The notes below the pieces were generated by a model. It worked only from the letters and a program-made list of their open reading frames with translations. It did no database searches and had not been told where the DNA came from. The position numbers and the translations under genes were made by a program. Below are positions 13,346-25,909 of a DNA stretch of 64,000 bases, one piece after another (within the stretch, counting starts at the first letter, position 1; every line of letters begins with the position of its first letter). The stretch lies in contig SSBO01000001.1 in the NCBI GenBank assembly GCA_005281725.1, positions 7,548,399 to 7,612,398 on the forward strand. The letters run 5' to 3'. The stretch is from Wuchereria bancrofti (Eukaryota > Nematoda > Chromadorea > Rhabditida > Onchocercidae).

Positions 13346-16300
13346 GTAATAATAATAATAATAATAATTTTTTAAGCAATGGATAAGTTTAGAAAAAATA
13401 TGAGTTTATTTTGATTTGTTGATGACAAAATATTTCTATATTAAGCTAACAAATTGTTTATTATTTCGAAAATTAATTTATAACAATTCTACTTTTTGGA
13501 GATATTATGATTTATTTCTTTAATTAATTAACTCATTAATGCATATATATTCCTTACATTATGCACAAGTATCGTTTTGATATATATGTGTGAATATAGT
13601 ACATTTCAAATTTTATAAACTGAAACAGCGGTAAATACCAAACATTGATAGGGAAAGTTTCAAAGCAATTAGTTATTTCTAATTTCTCCTCAATCAAACG
13701 GATGTGAGGAAGGTTACTTACATTAAATTATGTAAGTGAATGTATTTGCATAATGAGAAAACCGGAATATCTGAACAGGAAAAGTAATAACTTGATCACA
13801 CAGGTTATTATATAAAATGAATTCAAGGTTCATTTTTTTTGCTTTTTTTTTAAAAATACCATATGATTTTCATGCAATTCATTCATGTCATTTGCATATT
13901 TGATATTATGAAATTACCGTACACATTGTTTTCGATTATTGCTAAATATTTATTTTTGATAATGAAGCTTAATATTCCATGTTTTTTATGATTCATCATC
14001 ATCATCATCATTGTAACTGGATAACTCAAATTGCTTATTGTCATCATTATTATCATGACAGGATAGCTGGATTTACTTTACTGATATAGAAAAAAGAAAA
14101 ATGAAAATTTATAAATTCTCATGCATAAATAGATAAGATGAATTATTAGCTTCTTTAAGAAAAAAAATCCCTTCATAATTTTTTGCAAACATTTTGTTTC
14201 ATTGAATAGAAAGTGTCGATTAACTGAAATTGAAATTCCAATCATTCTTAATGAAGCTTTAACAAAAAAAGAAGGAAAAAGAAAAGAGAAATGCTGTTAT
14301 TTGCTTTTTATAACTTTTCAAATTAATTAAATATGATGCATATGCAATTATTAATTTTACACTTAGAAAAAACGAAAAAAGGAATAAAAAAAAGCATAAA
14401 AAGCAAAAAAATAGTGCAGTATGATCGTTTGATGAGAACGAAAATAAAAAAACGATTTAATTTATATAATATTATATCTACAAAGAAAAAAAAAAATGAA
14501 AATAAAAAATTTATACTGAGAAAAGAAAAAATGAATTACTACTATTATACACTTCATATATGGCTATGGTTGTTATAGTATCAGAATTTGTTTGTTTTAA
14601 ATTTGTTTATTTCTTCTTCATACATTTTTTCCTTCTTTCTCAATTATGGAAATGTTTCATATCAAATTTTCGCTTCAACTAATTCATTAAAATTGTTTTC
14701 TTTTTTTCCTTTGCTTCATTTTTCTACCTATTTCCACACGAGGTTGAAGTGTGAAAATGAAGTGGAATGAAATGAAAAAAAAAGAAAATAGTTAAATAAT
14801 ATTGCACACAACATTTCCCTACCGTTATCAAACTTTTTAATTTTACCATTTCATTAATTTGTTGATGGAAAATAAACCTTAATGATCAAAGATCATAATG
14901 TAGCAAGTATTCATTAAAAACTTCTTAAATTTCATGCTTACACCAGCGTAAAAGTTTTTAATTTTTTCACTTATTTACTTTTTTTAAAATACATACATAC
15001 ATGCATACATACACACACACACACACACACATGCAAACATATATACACTCACCGTCAATCACAAGGAATTTTAGGATTTAAAAAAATCCAACAATATTCG
15101 CTTAGAAATCAAACATTAAAGTTCGTCCTAAAGAACAAAAATGAAAGAAATTACGAAAGAAATTCGTAGCTTCAAAAAAAAAAATTTCGTTTTGTTTTTT
15201 AAAGTTCACAATGAAAAATCCTAATTTCATATTTAATTTTATTCTAATAAATATTCATTTATTCAAAGAATTTTGAACAAATTCAGCAATGGCTCAGCTT
15301 AATATAATGATTAAACTTTAGGGCTACTATTATTAATAATCTTTCGCATACTGTATTTTAATCGTAATTCAGATTAAATTGGATTTATTCATCCTTCTGT
15401 TCCATAAAATTATTTGTAGCTATAGAAAGGTCCTAACACTGTTGGCTACGTAATCACAATATCTTTTGAGCCATATATTTTGTTTACTGGGATATACTAT
15501 GCATTGTCATTTTGGTCATATATCATCAATATATCACTTTTTTATCAGATCTGATTACATATCTAATTTATACAATCAAGTAATCATGATATTTTAATCC
15601 AAACAAATATTAACATTTCCATCTATACATGCATGAATTTTTTTGAATTATCATTCATTATGAATTATCATTTCATCATCATTCACTATTCATTACAAAC
15701 GATTAGTAATGTTCCAAAAAAAACAAGAAAAAAACATCGAATTAGTATTACTATCTTTATGCACAATAATCTGCTAAGGAAAACATTGATTTCGTATGAC
15801 TATTTAATACTAAAACTATGACATGCAGTAATGTTCCAGAAAACATCCATCAAATATAATTATCATCTTTCATCAATGAAAAAAAAAAAGAAGTTAAGAA
15901 AAAAAAAGAGGTGCTAAAACAAAATGAAATCATTAAGGGGAAAAATTCAATCAAAAAATAAGGAAAGGAAGAAACAATGACTGTATTTTTAAGTGATAAA
16001 AATCTTCATCTTTTATCAAAAAGAAAAAAAAAGAAAAAAGGAGAGAGAGAGGGGGAGAGAGAAATAAAGAGAAACAGGGAAAACATTATCGACATAACAA
16101 ATCATTGTACAAAAGAAAAAAGATGCTTCTTCGTCAACTATCATCAACCAGGCAAAACAAAAAGAAGGAAGAGTGAATGCAAAAGTGACATTAAATGTTG
16201 AAAATATTATAAGCAACTGATTATTGTGATGCAAATAAATGATGACAGCGATGTGATTTATGATAACATATATCAAATTAGACTTTAACCTATAATCTCT

Positions 16301-16593
16301 AATCGGAAATTAATTAATTTGAATTAATCATTTATTTTTGTGCAATAAAATCTACATGACATCATAATTTTTTTTGTTGTTTAAGAAAAAAGTGACATGA
16401 ATGAATCAAATTTTGATTCTGATCCAGTTTTTTTTATTGGTCTAATAATAATAAATTATTTTTAATCTAATGGATAAAAAGCTCAGTAATGCTAATCACT
16501 TGTCCAATTAGATTTGAATTCATGATGATAAGCTTATTATAAAGCATCCCAGTGAGTGTTAAGCTTTAATGAGGCCATGTTGTTATTCCTCAG
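8458..16593. other. AT-rich gene-free region with (AAT)n and (CA)n repeats
   Basis: No gene could be supported. AAT/AAC repeats lie at about 9897-9990, 11328-11408 and 13298-13370, and a CATA/CA run at about 14992-15052. A 72-codon + frame at 9173-9388 contains a direct 11-base duplication (GGTCATCTGAT at about 9270) but resembles nothing known. A more GC-rich patch at about 10975-11095 is listed under findings. Confidence 0.65.
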
Positions 16594-16639
16594 CATATTA
16601 ACTTACCAATTGCTTTGGTGGATAACTTCAGTAGTACCC
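16594..16639 (+). CDS. possible short orphan exon
   Basis: A 46-base segment preceded by TTATTCCTCAG and followed by GTGAAA. It reads open in phase 0 with balanced composition (starts HINLPIALVDNF) inside otherwise repeat-like DNA. The GC content and codon pattern look more like coding sequence than the surroundings. I could not join it in phase to the next island and do not recognise the peptide; chance is a real possibility for so short a segment. Confidence 0.2.
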
Positions 16640-19600
16640 GTGAAAATTAGTTCTCATCTGTTTAGTTCTTTATCTCTTAATCTATAATTAAATACAATCT
16701 TACTAACAGCAGTAGATTCTGTGCATGAATTTCAAACAAGTCTATGGATTTTTGCTAATGAATTCCACATAAATGTTGAAAATTATTAAATAAAATCGTT
16801 CAGGTATTAAATGGTGAAATAAATGCCAGCTAATTAGTGGACAAATAAGTTAAGTAAAACTGGTGGCAAAAGAAAAAACATGATGAATTTATACGTTCAT
16901 AGTTCATAGAAGTTGGTAGTAAATATGATATTAAGTAACAATTTAAAAAATATAAAATAAATAAATAGATGAAAAAGTGAGTAAACTTGTAATAGAAGTG
17001 AGAATTTCGGTAATAATTTGAAATTTTAACTAAAAAAGGAGAAAAAAACAAAGGAGCAAATATTAACATTAATCAATTTTATCAGCTATTCATTCGATTA
17101 TAAAAATACGTGGGGGAATTGAATGCAATGTCATTTATATTGGAAAATTGATGAGAATAGATGAGATTTACAGGCCTAGCATAAAAATATGGCCAAGTAA
17201 TTCTCTGATATCATTTTCCTATTGGAATTGTTGCGGAAAACCATTTAGAGTAACTTTAACAAGTCTTTTCAAACATGCGAGAAATAGAACGAGAAATATC
17301 TATCTCTCGGGAAATATTCTATCATCATTTCTTCTTATCCTCCATACTATCGCAACCACGAAAATGACTATGCTTTGCTTTGAAACTAGGCTTATATTGG
17401 TAAAATGTATGTATATCGGTGCATGTGTGTGTGTGTTCTGTTTATCTGTGTATGTATGTGTATTTCTGAAATTACTGCAATATTCTAATATCAGGAAGTT
17501 CAAATTTTTAGATATCAGAATAAAAATGGTATTAAGACGGATAAATATTAATGATAAACGCTGAAAGAGACAAATAAGAACGAATCCAATCTTATCACTG
17601 AAATCATCACAGTCATCATTATCACTAACACTGTCAATATTGTCAATTATCGTTATGCCTATTATCTTCACATCATCATCATTAGTAATATTTGACTAAT
17701 GTTTTGTGTATCTGACCAGATTTATTTATTTATTTATTCATTCATTCATTCATTCCATTCATTTATTATCATTATCGTTATTATTATTATTACTATTATT
17801 ATAATCATTACTAGCATTATCATACCATCATTACCGTTATCATTATCGCATTATCGTCATCACACCATCATCAATATCACTACCATCAATACTCTTCTGT
17901 TTCATTGGAATTCGATATATTAATATTTAACCTATTCATTCATCCATTCGTCCACTCATTCATTCACTCATTCCACCTTTTTTTGATTTCTGTTAGGAAG
18001 CCCAGCAATTACAATCCTTTTCTGTTTCATTGGAATTCGATATATTTTTCGTATGTGTAAAATCCTTTAAGCTTTATCTCTCAATCTCCATCATCGTCAT
18101 CATCTATTTCTTCCTTCTGTTTATTGCCCTTTTTTTTGGTCCAAGAAAAAAAAAGAACGAAAGAGAAATAAGCCTAACTTCCTCTTATGCCAAATGTTCC
18201 CTTGTCCTATCTTTCCTATCCATTCTGAATGTTTTGTTTGTTAATAAGTGCAAAAAAAAGCCTACCTTCCTGTATCGATCCTTCATTATGGAGCAAAATT
18301 TAAGCCTTTTCTCTCTCTCTCCCTCCTTCTCTCTCCCTTCATCTCTTCTCATCTCTTCTTTACTCGTCCTCTCTATTTTTCACCGTTTAACTAATAAATA
18401 ATAAAATGAAATAAAATAACAAAAAAAGTGGGAGGAGGGTGGAGGAAATGAAGTGATAGGATGAATTGATGTATTATTTCATTCTTCATCAATTAAAACA
18501 AAAAAATATCAATAAATTAATAAACAAAAATAAAGAAAGATACAAATAAAGAAATAAACGAAATTAAAAAATAAATTATTGGATATTACCAACAATAATT
18601 TTTAATCTTACAATCCTCCAATATGAAAAACATATCATTTGATTGTTTCTTGAAATCATTTAGTTAGTAATATCAATAATTTCTGATAATTGTTCTAAAT
18701 CATTTTTTTTTGAGTGGTCTCAATCCTTCCCCTTTTTTTTGTTTCTTTAATAACAGCTACATTAGCTAATAACACCAATAGGTTTTATTTTTCTTTGGTA
18801 ATTATCAAAATAATCAAATCCATTATGCACTAATTTTGAGATATTTTCTTAATAATTCTTATATAATCATTTATTAAGAAAGAAATGAATGAATTAAATG
18901 GAGTCACTAAGAAAAAAATGAATGAATTGAATGCAGTCATTTCAGAATTTAATTACTTTCATTTAATCATCACTTCTTACATTCATTAATTAAGATAGAA
19001 AGTGAATGAACTAAATGCAATAAGTTTAGAAATTAATAACATAAAAGTTCCAAAGAAATATTTGAATTGAACTGAAGTGAATTAAATTAACATAGATCAA
19101 ATTACAATCGAACTAATTCTAATTTATACCTTCCTTGACACGATAGTAGCACCTTCTTTTTTTATTTTATTACGAATTAGAATTTAAATTGGGACGAAAA
19201 AAAAGAAAAACAGCTTGATGAAGAATAAATGTTAACAACAAGAAAAAAATGATAGTGATACTTGGCTTTCCTCAATTCTTGCCTTTAAACAAATAGCACA
19301 AAATCCTTCTCCTTTTTTTCATTCCCTCCCTCACTCCTCTCTCTCTCTCTCTCTCTCTTTCCTGTTTAAAGTTGCTCTATAATAAATAACAATCAAAAAA
19401 GAAAAAAAGTAGAGAAAAAAAGAAACAAATAAATTTTATGAACTAACAAAAATGAAAATATTGAAGAATGAATTTAAGAGTTCCTTCAGTCAATCATATA
19501 ATGATTTTTCCTTTTCCCTTTTCTCTCTGTCAGTCTCTTTTCACGCATTTTTTCTTTATTTTTTAAACGATATAAATAAATATTAATCAAATATTAATTT

Positions 19601-20150
19601 CTGATAAATAAAAAAAAAAAAATACGTTCAATTTCTGCTCTATTCAATCGATTAAATCAAATTACATGATATCATGCCTCTGTTTGATAAAACTGATATG
19701 AACAAAGAAAGAGTTGGAAGAGAAAGAAATAGGAGGAGAAAAGGACAGATGAAGGAAAAGATTACGTAATAAATAATTGAAAATTGGGAATGGAAAAAAT
19801 GAAAGATAAAAATGAGGAAGGCAAGGGATTAACAATACGCTGAAATATACATAAAATATTAAAGAACGAAAAAAAACAATTTTTATAAAAAATTAAAAGT
19901 TTTTTTTTGCTCTTTTTCTTTCCTTTTTTCTCTTCCTCTTCTTAATCACAATTAATAATAGCGATAATTAATAACAATAACAATAATAACAACAATAATG
20001 ATGACAGTAATAATAATAATTATAACTGTAGTAATAATAATAATAACAATAACAATAATAATAATTTTTATTATTTTTTATTTTTAATTAATTTTACTTA
20101 GTCTTTCTATGTTGAATAGTGTTTTCTTAGCTTGAAGTACTTTGATGGTT
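16640..20150. other. gene-free, microsatellite-rich stretch
   Basis: No supported gene. It holds TTTA/TTCA and ATT tracts at about 17718-17830, a 26-bp exact direct repeat (17896-17921 and 18021-18046), C/T-rich patches near 18310-18370 and 19320-19360, and an AAT/AAC tract at about 19958-20064. Frames such as 17148-17564 (+) and 18030-18401 (+) are long but carry no motif and end in microsatellite translation. Confidence 0.6.
17896..18046. repeat. 26-bp direct repeat, copies 125 bp apart
   Basis: The 26 bases at 17896-17921 recur exactly at 18021-18046; the sequence between them contains CATT/CACT-rich repeats. This looks like a local duplication within a microsatellite area. Confidence 0.9.
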
Positions 20151-20242
20151 TAGATTTGACAGCGCTGAAAGTGAACAAATTTACAAAACTCGATCTGAAC
20201 CCATTGCAACAGCTATTTGTGCAAAAAAAGCAGCAAAATCTG
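20151..20242 (+). CDS. possible orphan coding exon
   Basis: A segment bounded by a TTTAG acceptor-like site after a TGA in the same frame, and ending before GTTAAA. It reads through with normal amino acid balance and includes the string RSEPIATAICAKKAAKS. Composition is clearly less AT-rich than the flanks. I do not recognise the family. It does not join in phase to the neighbouring island at 20.85 kb by simple splicing, so intermediate exons or a broken gene would be needed. Confidence 0.3.
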
Positions 20243-20844
20243 GTTAAAACACTATGAACAGCTCACTGTGTATATACGTATATATATATATGCACACAAG
20301 CTAAATTAAAATAATTTCAATGGGTTAAATTAAAATAACAGAAGTTAAAAAAAATTAAATTAAAATAATTTAAATATAGATGAATACATTTCAGAAAATA
20401 TGATAAAGTCATAAGGAGGAAAAAAGAATTATGTGAGAGATGTATCAATCGGATTAGCAGAAACGACAATTAGGAAAAACAGAAATGAAATATGCGTAAA
20501 ATATTTCAACAAAGTAATGATAATAAATAGAACAATAATTTAAGAACTGATATTAGTAACAGGATAATGTTAAATTAGATAATTTTTCGACTTTTTAATT
20601 GGCAATTTTTTCATAATTCGTTTAAATAATGATCCGCCCAGAATTTCTAACTTTTATGAATAAAGCATGAAATTTTATAATTACTCCATCAAATATATTT
20701 TCATCAACGGATTGCAGTAGTTAAATTTAATACTAATAGCTATTAAATCTAATACTTAATATATTAAATTTTCATTACTGAAGAAAAATCAAAGCATTAT
20801 TGAGAGAAATCTAACGTTTTTTTGGAAGCATCTAAAGTTTCAGG

Positions 20845-21080
20845 TGTTTTTCAGTGAACGAGAACAATCATCCTTAGTACCTGCCAATCATATAGCTTGC
20901 AGTTTGCGCATGACAATAACGCCTCAAGTGGGATTATATGGCGAACATACGAAAATGATAAGCAGTGCTTGTAGTGATAATATTATAAGTTATTTTGGCT
21001 ATACCAGATGGCTATCAAATGAAGACGATCATAATGAAACTTCTATCATAGATTTTAATTTTTTTTTTTTTTGTTTTTAG
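20845..21080 (+). CDS. possible orphan terminal exon, unknown protein
   Basis: It follows an AAAGTTTCAG acceptor-like site (about 20840) and stays open to a TAG at 21078-21080, giving about 78 residues. The first 65 residues are of mixed composition, unlike the low-complexity frames nearby; the end runs into a T-rich tract and encodes FNFFFFCF, so the natural exon end may have been eroded by poly-T growth. No motif or family was recognised. A start at an internal ATG is equally possible. Confidence 0.3.
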
Positions 21081-21243
21081 AAAGTAATAAAAATGACATC
21101 CAAATTCGAAAAGGTAATTGAAATGGGAAAATTAGCTTACACAATGGCATAACTTCAATATCTCTGAGAAATAATATCCCATCAACTAATCAAATGCATA
21201 AGAAAATATAAATAAGCAGCTAAATACCGGAAAAGAATAATCT

Positions 21244-21430
21244 GATCAAATCGAAATCTTTCAAAATGTTAAAGGATGAAAAAAAATTAATAAAACAAAT
21301 TTTGTTGAAAGGAGCAACGATTGATGACGAATGACTGATCGACGAAGAGGAAATAGGTCCGATGAATGAAAAAAGGGAAGAGAAATACAAAAATACTTCC
21401 TTCACTGTGCCTTTACTGATTTCAGCAAAT
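21244..21430 (+). pseudogene. exon-like island interrupted by an in-frame TGA
   Basis: A + frame rich in Lys/Glu runs from about 21244 to a strong donor (AAT|GTAAGT at 21431) but is broken by TGA at 21332-21334. It reads through LLKGATIDDE, stop, LIDEEEIGPM and ends VPLLISAN. The antisense strand is open but gives the Phe/Ser-rich translation expected opposite such an exon. It could be a pseudogene exon, an intron within the interval, or a sequencing error. The product is not recognised. Confidence 0.3.
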
Positions 21431-21587
21431 GTAAGTAAATATTATCACATGTACACTTATTTTTTATCGACCCATATAAAAATTTGAAATATGTAAATTT
21501 ACAGTTGTAAAAACACATCCATTCCCATTTGAGGGAAATATTAGGATGAATGAAGCAGAGAGAAAATTTTTAAATGTGGAATATTTA

Positions 21588-21890
21588 TTATTGCTTATTA
21601 TTATTATTATTACTGCTGTTATTATTACTACTGTTATTACTAATATTATTATTATTATTGTTATCATTACTGTTATTATAATTATTATTATTATTGTTAT
21701 TATTATCGTTATTACTATTATTATTGTTATTATTATTATCATTATTATCATTATTATTATTATGATTATTATTATTATTGTTATTATTATCGTCACTATC
21801 ATTATTGTTGTCACCATCGTTATTATCATTATCATCATTACTATCATCATTATCACTATTGTCATTTTTGTTATATTATTGTGATTATCA
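21588..21890. repeat. impure (ATT)n tract of about 300 bp
   Basis: ATT repeats with frequent ATC/GTT variants. Open in several frames as poly-Ile/Val/Thr, with no sign of a real gene. Confidence 0.95.
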
Positions 21891-22339
21891 TAATTACTGT
21901 CATTATTGCTACTGAATATCACTATGATCATTATTAATGCTATCAATAATAAAAGTGAAATTAAAAAATAATACTGGATAAAAAAGAAATTCCTTTTTTC
22001 TTTATTAAATATGTATGGATGAAAGAATTCGTGACGATAAAATTATGATAACAACAACAAATAAAATAATATTTGAACGACCTCGAAACGATGACGAAAT
22101 GCTATACTTGAAAGAGAGCTATTATTTTGTAAGAGAAAAAAAAAATGGATGCTATTTAAATATCTAACAATCATTTTGCTGAAAAATCAGAAATAAAGGG
22201 AAAAAATGAAAAGAAAAACGAAATGAAATGAAAAGCATAATATAAGAGTAATGTGTAATAGGGCGGTTTCAATTTCTCAAAATTTTCCACTTCTTTTTAG
22301 AAAAAAATTCAAGAAAGTTTTTTAATAAAGGGTCTTTTT

Positions 22340-23001
22340 TCTTTCAAGATATTAATCGAATCAATAACAGGTTTCGAACAAATTCTCTTTTAATACAATG
22401 TAATATCAAAAAGGGCGCATTTCATTTGAAACGGAATAGCTCATCAAAATTTGTAGCAGTTAAGTTTTCATTCAAGAAAAATAAAAAGAGAAAATGAAAT
22501 TATGAAATCAAATTGTTTAAATTACTGAATGAATTTTTTTGTTGATAATTGAAATGAATAAATAGATTCATAGATAAAATCGATTATCACCTTAAGTTGA
22601 CAAAAGCAAAATGGAGCGAAAGAAATACGAATAATTTCTATTAATTGGTATTTCATTGTTGTAACGATACTAAATTATTTATTTTTTTGCGCAATTTCGA
22701 AATCAATTTTTTAATTTTAAGATAGCAAAAGAATGATTGATTTCGTTTTTCTTCCTTTTTTTTTTTGAATGACTAATTATCTTTATCCTAAAATAAAAAT
22801 TGCATTAGAGATAATGAGAAATGATTATTAGGACGAATGGGAATAGATCAAACTTTTATTGTCATGTTTTTATTTAAAAACAAAAAATAATGAATCGGAT
22901 TAAATGGATAAGATTAAATAATAGAAAAGACCGTTGTATTATGGGTAATTCATTATTACATACATTACCCTGGATTTTAATAAAGTAGCAAAAAAGTATG
23001 A
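22340..23001. other. mostly gene-free, one weak exon-like patch
   Basis: At 22345-22497 a + frame without ATG follows a TTTCTTTCAAG site and encodes a basic, balanced peptide that ends at TGA; an alternative frame of the same patch reads ILIESIT up to a GT. Neither is recognised. The remainder is AT-rich with nothing identifiable. Confidence 0.4.
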
Positions 23002-23084
23002 ATTATGCTTTTTTTCCGCTTTTTTCAAAAATTAAACATTCTTATGAACTTATATGAATTCGAAAATTATTGACGAAGCATTAC

Positions 23085-23134
<50 letters not shown>

Positions 23135-24088
23135 GTTATTATTTTATTACTATCACTACTCTTGTTACTATTGTTACTAATATTTATTTATTATCGCCAA
23201 TTAATTAATGACAAATAAATAAATTTATTTTTCTGTTTGCTTATTTGTTCATTTATCTTTTACTTACCCAAGCCAATCCTAGTTTTAAGAAACCGAGTTG
23301 CTTAATCCCAGCAAAACGAACCATTAAAAAATGTTGTTGAAAATTTTGTAATAATGCTAAATCAATAGTGCTTGTAAAGAATTTTTATGATTTGTTCACG
23401 GATGTTCCATTATCATAACATTATCATGCCTTTATCATTACTGTCACCACCAATGTTATATCATTATCAACACTAATATCCAATAATTATCATATGACTT
23501 CATCCTCTCAGATAGCTTATTTATTCCCATCAAAGACTTCAAAATTCTCTTTTTTCTCCCTCACCCCCTCACTCTCTCTCTCTCTCTCTTGCTTCATATC
23601 TTCAATGCATTATTCTTTTGCAATAGTGTGAATAAACAAACTCTCCAACACACTTTTCCTCTTTTTTTCGATTACCAATGACAATATTGAGGAATACGAT
23701 GATGAAATGAGTATGCAGAGAGATAAAGTTGAAAATGTATAAATACATTAGCAGGTAGGTAGATAAATAGCCAGGTAGGTTAAAGGTTGATAGGTGAGGA
23801 GGGATCAGGTAGATAGCTGCTGGATAAGCAGGAATCAACGGATAGCTTTTTCTCTTCTCCTTCCTACTTACTGAATTATGGATTTAACAATGCTCTAAGC
23901 GCTTATATATAGTGTGTATGTATGTATGTGTGTGTGTGTGTGTGTGTATGCATGATGTGTGTATGTTTATGTATGTACACATACTAATATATATACGTGT
24001 ATGTGTGTGTGTCTATGTTTTAACAAATGGAACAATGTTTTTTTTCTCAAAGAATTATTTCTAGGAATTATCAGCTGTACTTTTCTCC
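23002..24088. repeat. copy A of a ~1.08-kb near-identical direct repeat
   Basis: This segment recurs at 24477-25548. The two copies are aligned with an offset of 1475 before the (ATT)n run and 1460 after it, because copy A has five more ATT units. The second copy begins immediately after a single N at 24476. No gene lies inside; the 79-codon minus frame present in both copies is low-complexity. It is interpreted as the same locus assembled twice. Confidence 0.93.
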
Positions 24089-24414
24089 TCCACCCTCCCC
24101 CGCTTTCTACCTCCCTCCCCCCGCAGTTTTTTCCATATTTCTATTCTTTTTCATATCTTTAAACGGAAAAGATTTTTCTTTTTCCTTTTTTTTTGCTCAT
24201 TTTCCGTCCTTTGTCAATTCTTTCTCTTTTTTCCTTCTTTTTTAAACTTTATTTCCCAATAAATATTTGAGCAACAAAAAAATCTTTTCTTTTTGATGGT
24301 ATAATAAAAAAAAGAATGAATAATCTAATTTTAGAATTACTGGAAAAATAAAATCATCGATAATTATTAGAAGAACGAGCGAAATGAAATAAATGATTGT
24401 TATTAATTAATTAA

Positions 24415-24475
24415 TCATTCAATCATCAATCAATCAGTCAATTAGTCAATCAATCAATCAATCAATCAATCAATC
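24415..24475. repeat. (CAAT)n tetranucleotide repeat ending at a single N
   Basis: A CAAT/CAGT/TAGT run that ends at the single N. The same run recurs at 25848-25909, where it continues into unique sequence. This marks the probable contig end. Confidence 0.9.
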
Positions 24476-24476
24476 N

Positions 24477-24559
24477 ATTATGCTTTTTTTCCGCTTTTTT
24501 CAAAAATTAAACATTCTTATGAACTTATATGAATTCGAAAATTATTGACGAAGCATTAC

Positions 24560-24594
<35 letters not shown>

Positions 24595-25548
24595 GTTATT
24601 ATTTTATTACTATCACTACTCTTGTTACTATTGTTACTAATATTTATTTATTATCGCCAATTAATTAATGACAAATAAATAAATTTATTTTTCTGTTTGC
24701 TTATTTGTTCATTTATCTTTTACTTACCCAAGCCAATCCTAGTTTTAAGAAACCGAGTTGCTTAATCCCAGCAAAACGAACCATTAAAAAATGTTGTTGA
24801 AAATTTTGTAATAATGCTAAATCAATAGTGCTTGTAAAGAATTTTTATGATTTGTTCACGGATGTTCCATTATCATAACATTATCATGCCTTTATCATTA
24901 CTGTCACCACCAATGTTATATCATTATCAACACTAATATCCAATAATTATCATATGACTTCATCCTCTCAGATAGCTTATTTATTCCCATCAAAGACTTC
25001 AAAATTCTCTTTTTTCTCCCTCACCCCCTCACTCTCTCTCTCTCTCTCTTGCTTCATATCTTCAATGCATTATTCTTTTGCAATAGTGTGAATAAACAAA
25101 CTCTCCAACACACTTTTCCTCTTTTTTTCGATTACCAATGACAATATTGAGGAATACGATGATGAAATGAGTATGCAGAGAGATAAAGTTGAAAATGTAT
25201 AAATACATTAGCAGGTAGGTAGATAAATAGCCAGGTAGGTTAAAGGTTGATAGGTGAGGAGGGATCAGGTAGATAGCTGCTGGATAAGCAGGAATCAACG
25301 GATAGCTTTTTCTCTTCTCCTTCCTACTTACTGAATTATGGATTTAACAATGCTCTAAGCGCTTATATATAGTGTGTATGTATGTATGTGTGTGTGTGTG
25401 TGTGTGTATGCATGATGTGTGTATGTTTATGTATGTACACATACTAATATATATACGTGTATGTGTGTGTGTCTATGTTTTAACAAATGGAACAATGTTT
25501 TTTTTCTCAAAGAATTATTTCTAGGAATTATCAGCTGTACTTTTCTCC
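24477..25548. repeat. copy B of the ~1.08-kb near-identical direct repeat
   Basis: It starts directly after the N at 24476 and matches 23002-24088 until the copies diverge after TTTTCTCC. The following 25549-25845 segment differs from 24089-24414, then both converge again on a C-rich and (CAAT)n tail. This arm-divergent-arm pattern fits two haplotypes. Confidence 0.93.
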
Positions 25549-25746
25549 CCATTTGAAGTTTTTTTTAGAAAAAAAGAGGGAAACGACAGCGTGCATGTCA
25601 ACGTAGGTGTATGTATGCATGTATGTGACAGACTTTTCTCCATGTATGTATGCAATATATATAGATTATTGTGATGTATGTGGTAATAAATGAAATTTGA
25701 TCCCAAATTGAAGCTATAATGTAGAAATGAAAAAAAAAGAAGTTAT

Positions 25747-25847
25747 GAAGCAATAGGTTTCTTCTTTCCACCTTCCCCCGCTTTCCACCCTCCCCGCTCT
25801 CTACCCTCCCCCGCTTTCCACCCTCCCCGCTTTCCACCTTCCCCCCA
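25747..25847. repeat. C-rich minisatellite, unit about 17 bp (CTTTCCACCCTCCCCG)
   Basis: Five or six imperfect copies of a CCCTCCCCGCTTTCCAC-like unit. It is among the most GC-rich sequence in the left half. A single related unit occurs in the other haplotype-like copy at about 24085-24125. Confidence 0.85.
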
Positions 25848-25871
25848 ATCATCAATCAATCAGTCAATTAG

Positions 25872-25909
<38 letters not shown>

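Noticed and set aside
17148..17671. Overlapping plus (139 codons) and minus (124 codons) frames
   Set aside because: Neither shows motifs; the downstream half of the plus frame is GTGTGT/GTATGT microsatellite translation.
21464..21946. 160-codon minus and 112-codon plus frames of Ile/Thr/Val
   Set aside because: Translations of the (ATT)n tract.
23602..25298. The same 79-codon minus frame present twice
   Set aside because: The duplication is explained by redundant assembly, and the peptide has no motif or splice context.
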